Assembly (NCBI GenBank): GCA_946186915.1
Contig: CAMHOY010000002.1
Span: 62,001 to 126,000, forward strand
DNA: 64,000 nt
Direction: 5' to 3'
Origin: an uncultured Bacteroidales bacterium
GTDB lineage: Bacteria; Bacteroidota; Bacteroidia; Bacteroidales; Paludibacteraceae
The notes under the pieces are model-generated. The model worked only from the letters and a program-made list of their open reading frames with translations, was not told where the DNA came from and ran no database searches. Positions 60,776 to 64,000 of this stretch are shown in pieces (within the stretch, counting starts at the first letter, position 1; every line of letters begins with the position of its first letter). A program made the translations under genes and the position numbers.

Positions 60776-61865
60776 TATATCTTGTTGTCTTAAAGTCAAT
60801 AAATTCACGGCGTGGCTTTCCTTCGCCGTCGTTGCGTTCAATAAAGGGCAGTTTGTTAGCCGTCAGTTCATCATACTCTGCACGTTGGCGCAGGACGTCG
60901 ATAGCCATAAAAATCGCATTGCGCATAGACGAAGGGTCAGCCTGGTCTTTGCCTGCAATGTCATACCCTGTACCATGGTCCGGCGAAGTACGAACAATAT
61001 TCAGCCCTGCGGTGAAGTTCACACCGCTCATATCGAGAGTCTTGAAGGGTATCAACCCCTGGTCATGGTACATAGCGAGCACCGCATCAAAATGCGAGAA
61101 ATGACCGCTACCGAAGAAACCGTCGGCCGCATAGGGTCCAAAGGCCCATATACCCTGCTCTTTTGCCTTCTCGATGGCCGGCATGATAATCTCCTGCTCT
61201 TCTTTTCCAAGCAATCCCTGATCACCGGCATGGGGATTCAAAGCCAACACGGCAATACGCGGTTTTTCCATTCCGAAATCGCGTATGAGGGATTGATTCA
61301 AAATCGTGAGTTTTTTCAGAATACGCTCCTCCGTAATCTGTGCCGGTATTTCGGAAAGTGCAACATGATTGCATACCAGCGCAACGCGAAGGTTATTGCT
61401 ACAAAGCATCATTAGTTCTTCGCCTTCGAATTGCTGCTCCAAATATTCGGTGTGGCCTGTGAATCCGGGTAAGGATTGGGCTACTGTTTCCTTGTTCAGC
61501 GGAGCTGTGACGAGGGCTTGGACCTTACCTGCCTTTAAGTCTCGACAAGCACGTTCCAGAGAGGCAAGAGCCGCCTTCCCTTCTTCAGGGGTCGATGTAC
61601 CGATTTCTACAGGCAGGTTATCTGTATAACAGGTGATGAGGTTCAGACGTCCGTCTTTCGCTTGTTCCGGTGAGTCAATAAGATTCCATGTGACGTTATG
61701 GTACTCCTCGGACAATGTAGCAATATGCTTCTTTGCCACGGCTGCATTGCCATAAATCACAGGCCGCATGATCTCAAACATATATCCCACGAGAAGCGCC
61801 TTGATGATCACTTCATACCCTACGCCGTTACTGTCACCGGCTGTTATGGCTACTATAGGTTTCAT
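60762..61865 (-). CDS. pdxA: 4-Hydroxythreonine-4-phosphate dehydrogenase
   Basis: NAD- and metal-dependent step of DXP-dependent pyridoxal 5'-phosphate synthesis. 367 residues. Visible: [42 protein letters not shown] (split), [40 protein letters not shown], and [20 protein letters not shown], with the metal-binding His residues. A second PLP-pathway enzyme, SerC, is in this window at 17123-18202. The start overlaps the nitroreductase end by 32 bases. Confidence 0.96.
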   Translation of the reverse strand: MKPIVAITAGDSNGVGYEVIIKALLVGYMFEIMRPVIYGNAAVAKKHIATLSEEYHNVTWNLIDSPEQAKDGRLNLITCYTDNLPVEIGTSTPEEGKAALASLERACRDLKAGKVQALVTAPLNKETVAQSLPGFTGHTEYLEQQFEGEELMMLCSNNLRVALVCNHVALSEIPAQITEERILKKLTILNQSLIRDFGMEKPRIAVLALNPHAGDQGLLGKEEQEIIMPAIEKAKEQGIWAFGPYAADGFFGSGHFSHFDAVLAMYHDQGLIPFKTLDMSGVNFTAGLNIVRTSPDHGTGYDIAGKDQADPSSMRNAIFMAIDVLRQRAEYDELTANKLPFIERNDGEGKPRREFIDFKTTRYNENQ

Positions 61866-62367
61866 TGTGTATCTTTTCGTATTTCAGTTGATCCAATTCG
61901 TAGTTTCGGTGCTCTTCATCCGGATAGCCGAGCGCTATCGCACAAAGCACCACTTTATCGGCAGGAATAGCACAAAGCTCCTTCACCATCGCTTCGGATT
62001 CCTCGCGTTCGTATATATGACACCAACACGCACCTATTCCTTGCTCGGCAGCCGCGAGAAGAATATGCTCCGCAGCGATTGCCCCGTCCGCCATCCATGT
62101 GTTGTCACACAAAGTAGGGTCGAGGGCGATGACAATACCCGCCATCGCGGTATCAAACATCTTACTGCCGTAGGTCTTGCATCCGCTCAGAGCGCGTAAC
62201 TTGGTTTCATCGCGCACCACGATAAACTCCCACGGACATGTCCGTTTAGCGCTTGGTGACATCAGCGCACAACGCAGCATATAATCTATTTTTTCCTGCT
62301 CTACAGGCCGGGATGTATACTTACGTATAGACCGACGGCGTTGACATAATTGTTCAAAAGAGTCCAT
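61834..62367 (-). CDS. Nitroreductase-family flavoprotein
   Basis: 177 residues from the ATG at 62367 (MDSFEQLCQRRRSIRKYTSRPV). RRSIRKYTSRPVEQEKID is the FMN-binding start, then SPSAKRTCPWEFIVVRDE, AAEHILLAAAEQGIGACWCH and a C-terminal GYPDEEHR segment. It is an FMN-dependent NAD(P)H oxidoreductase; natural substrate unknown. It leads the operon with pdxA and alaS. Confidence 0.9.
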   Translation of the reverse strand: MDSFEQLCQRRRSIRKYTSRPVEQEKIDYMLRCALMSPSAKRTCPWEFIVVRDETKLRALSGCKTYGSKMFDTAMAGIVIALDPTLCDNTWMADGAIAAEHILLAAAEQGIGACWCHIYEREESEAMVKELCAIPADKVVLCAIALGYPDEEHRNYELDQLKYEKIHNETYSSHNSR

Positions 62368-62386
62368 ACTAATCCAATTTAGCGTG

Positions 62387-62418
62387 CAAAGATACAAAGA
62401 TTTTTTGATATACGCAAA
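62387..62418 (-). promoter_or_regulatory. Promoter of the nitroreductase-pdxA-alaS operon
   Basis: Minus strand TTTG (62415-62418) and TATCTTTG (62387-62394) with 20 bases between, about 15 bases before the likely transcription start. Confidence 0.75.
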
Positions 62419-62516
62419 TAGAAAATGAAAATGTTTTATAAAAATATACAATATATACGAAAAATGAGAAGAAATATTGGCAATTATAGGAATTTTTCAT
62501 TTTTTATTTGCTGCCA

Positions 62517-62548
62517 CTTGCACATATAACTTTTTTATTGTAAATTTG
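62517..62548 (+). promoter_or_regulatory. Promoter of the tandem lipoprotein genes
   Basis: CTTG (62517-62520, in CTTGCACATAT) and TAAATTTG (62541-62548) with 20 bases between, 33 bases before the ATG. Confidence 0.65.
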
Positions 62549-62581
62549 CAGCGATTTTACTAACCCTAATATTTTACCACA

Positions 62582-63466
62582 ATGAAACAATCTCTTTATT
62601 TCCCCTTGCTACTCTTGGCAGTGGTTTTATCGAGTTGTTCAACGTACCAATTCACCGCTCGTCAGACGGATGTACGTCAGCGCTCGATTGACTCCAAGGA
62701 ACAGATGGCCAGCATCGTTGTGAATTATGATCGCGAAGTAACTGCTACTTCCGACTATCAGTTGACGCGTAAAGATGCTATCGCCGAGGCCGAGTTCTTA
62801 TGTATTCAAGATGCGAAAATCGATGTCGTCGTTGACCCGATTTACAAAATTGAATACAACCCGTTTAAACTGAAAAAGCGCTTCAAAGCTACGATTGTCG
62901 GCTATGCCGGTACGTACAAAGAGGAGCCGAACCGACTCGATGACTCCAAGAATTACACGTTGGAGGAGATCGAGAAATTCAAATTGTTGTACGATTCGAA
63001 TTTCCCAAAGTACTATTACCAGAAATCGAATACGGGCGACACCTATTATTTCAATGGCGGTGGACTGCCGGCTCTCAAAGACGGAATCAAGTCAAGTGGT
63101 TCTATCATGCTGAAGAACCAAGCACCGGCTCGTTCATTCAAGCCATTTGACTCAAACGAAATGCTTAAAGCCAAAAAGCTGCGCGATGGCGGTATCGCTA
63201 TGATGGTTTGCGGTCCGGCCGTATGTCTCGTTGCTGGTCTTACGACTTTTGCTATCGCAGGAAACTGGGGCTGTGAATGCGAATCTCATTATCCGGGCAC
63301 TATTGCCGGTTCGGTACTCATGGCGGTCGGCGGAGCAGCATTTGTAGCCGGTGTACCTATGGTAACTGTCGGTGCGGTTCGATATAACCGCATGAAGAGA
63401 GAGCAGTCGCTGCAATTCACGCTCAACTCCGGTGCTAATGGTATCGGTATTGGTTTAACCTTCTAA
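62582..63466 (+). CDS. Lipoprotein of unknown function
   Basis: 294 residues. The signal ends in lipobox VLSSC (Cys19). The mature start CSTYQFTARQTDVRQ and a central KIDVVVDPIYKIEY..KLKKRFKATIVGYAG block recur in the next gene. The C-terminal half has two hydrophobic stretches (GGIAMMVCGPAVCLVAGLTT, GSVLMAVGGAAFVAGVPMVT) and ends LQFTLNSGANGIGIGLTF, like a terminal beta-strand. Function unknown; the VDPIYKI block is common in Bacteroidales lipoproteins. Confidence 0.8.
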   Translation: MKQSLYFPLLLLAVVLSSCSTYQFTARQTDVRQRSIDSKEQMASIVVNYDREVTATSDYQLTRKDAIAEAEFLCIQDAKIDVVVDPIYKIEYNPFKLKKRFKATIVGYAGTYKEEPNRLDDSKNYTLEEIEKFKLLYDSNFPKYYYQKSNTGDTYYFNGGGLPALKDGIKSSGSIMLKNQAPARSFKPFDSNEMLKAKKLRDGGIAMMVCGPAVCLVAGLTTFAIAGNWGCECESHYPGTIAGSVLMAVGGAAFVAGVPMVTVGAVRYNRMKREQSLQFTLNSGANGIGIGLTF

Positions 63467-63478
63467 CAGAAACGCATT

Positions 63479-64000
63479 ATGAAAAAGATTTTAGTTGTTT
63501 TATGTATGGGTGCGCTGGTGTTGACCGGATGTACCACCTACCAATACACCGCTCGTCAAACCGGTATCGACCGCGATGATATTCAGGCGTCCCCGACATT
63601 AGTGGACATAAAGTCCGATTTTAACAAACGTGTAGAAGCCATTTCGAGTTGGCACCCGACCAAAGAAGACGCCATGCTCGAGTGCCGTTATCTGGCTATC
63701 ACGAATAACAAAATAGACCTGGTTGTAGATCCTATCTACAAGATTGAGTGCCGCAACTCACGAATTCGCAAACGTTTCAAAGCTACGTTGACCGGTTTTG
63801 CAGGTTATTACGTGAACGGCCGCACACAACGCGAAGATATCGAAGCTATCAGTAAGTTCTCGCTGGAGGACATCGAGAAATACCTCATTCTCCACAACCC
63901 CGAAGTACTGAAATATATCAACGCAAAGGGAGAAGTAGTAAACATCTTCCATAGCGACGCTCCGAAAAAACCATGTTGTGACAAACCGGCTCAGGAACCC
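63479..64000 (+). CDS. Paralogous lipoprotein (3' end beyond window)
   Basis: First 174 codons of a second lipoprotein, 12 bases after the previous stop. MKKILVVLCMGALVLTGC is the signal with lipobox LTGC. It shares CTTYQYTARQT, KIDLVVDPIYKIE and RKRFKATLTGFAGYY with the neighbour, so the pair arose by tandem duplication. It diverges after that point. The C-terminus is cut by the edge, so the presence of the hydrophobic half cannot be judged. Confidence 0.82.
   Translation, partial: MKKILVVLCMGALVLTGCTTYQYTARQTGIDRDDIQASPTLVDIKSDFNKRVEAISSWHPTKEDAMLECRYLAITNNKIDLVVDPIYKIECRNSRIRKRFKATLTGFAGYYVNGRTQREDIEAISKFSLEDIEKYLILHNPEVLKYINAKGEVVNIFHSDAPKKPCCDKPAQEP

Overview
The window looks like chromosomal DNA of a Bacteroidales bacterium. 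The support is internal. Most transcription starts sit behind the Bacteroidetes promoter TTTG-N20-TANNTTTG, read clearly at about a dozen places. Shine-Dalgarno sites are nearly absent. Marker genes fit the group: type III glutamine synthetase, class 3 fructose-bisphosphatase, type III pantothenate kinase, single-chain glycyl-tRNA synthetase, a GldF-like permease, BACON domains, and secreted proteins with type IX secretion C-terminal domains. No transposase, integrase, phage gene, rRNA or CRISPR array was seen. The species cannot be named from this window. Layout: 1-4016 (minus) is the end of a division/cell-wall cluster, murC-ftsQ-ftsA-ftsZ, with ftsZ cut by the edge. A divergent Y-family polymerase gene (4350-5603) has a repeat-rich leader. 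pheT-prfC, a nucleoside-type MFS transporter, a GldF-like permease and a YfcE-like phosphodiesterase follow on plus (5799-12310), then a promoter-terminator unit without an ORF (about 12419-12525). Minus genes at 12544-19957 encode an M3 peptidase, a type IX cargo protein, SerA-SerC and an OadA-like carboxyltransferase. glyS (plus) follows.  22040-28256 is the most accessory-looking stretch: small membrane and exported proteins, a TonB-CTD/BACON/beta-barrel fusion behind a 270-base structured leader, two lipoproteins, a protein of unknown function, and a membrane-anchored Ser/Thr kinase. Two genes here share an unusual promoter layout.  28280-41873 is one long co-directional minus run (pectate lyase, flavodiiron protein, aminotransferase, second pectate lyase, RluA, RlmB, FabG, LptC, TPR protein, outer-membrane barrel, CoaX, acyl-CoA ligase). 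After fbp (plus), 44156-51127 is a compact minus group, GSIII-dapF-dapL-glmS-ddh, tying glutamine supply to amino-sugar and meso-diaminopimelate synthesis. A type IX VWA protein, an isolated tRNA-Glu(CUC) and an outer-membrane barrel follow. 54416-62367 is another minus operon (nitroreductase, pdxA, alaS, GtrA, short DsbD, MenG, Dabb, unknown). Two tandem paralogous lipoproteins close the window, the second cut by the edge.  Two kinds of small dispersed repeat cut across gene boundaries. The first is heptanucleotide micro-repeats of many different sequences, found at gene junctions, inside signal-peptide codons and inside MurC, OadA and GlmS. The second is a palindromic element of about 30 bp, read in frame inside PheT, Fbp, a type IX cargo protein and a pectate lyase. 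These two, the structured leader at 24453-24726 and the duplicated promoter near 26150/26850 are the observations most worth following.
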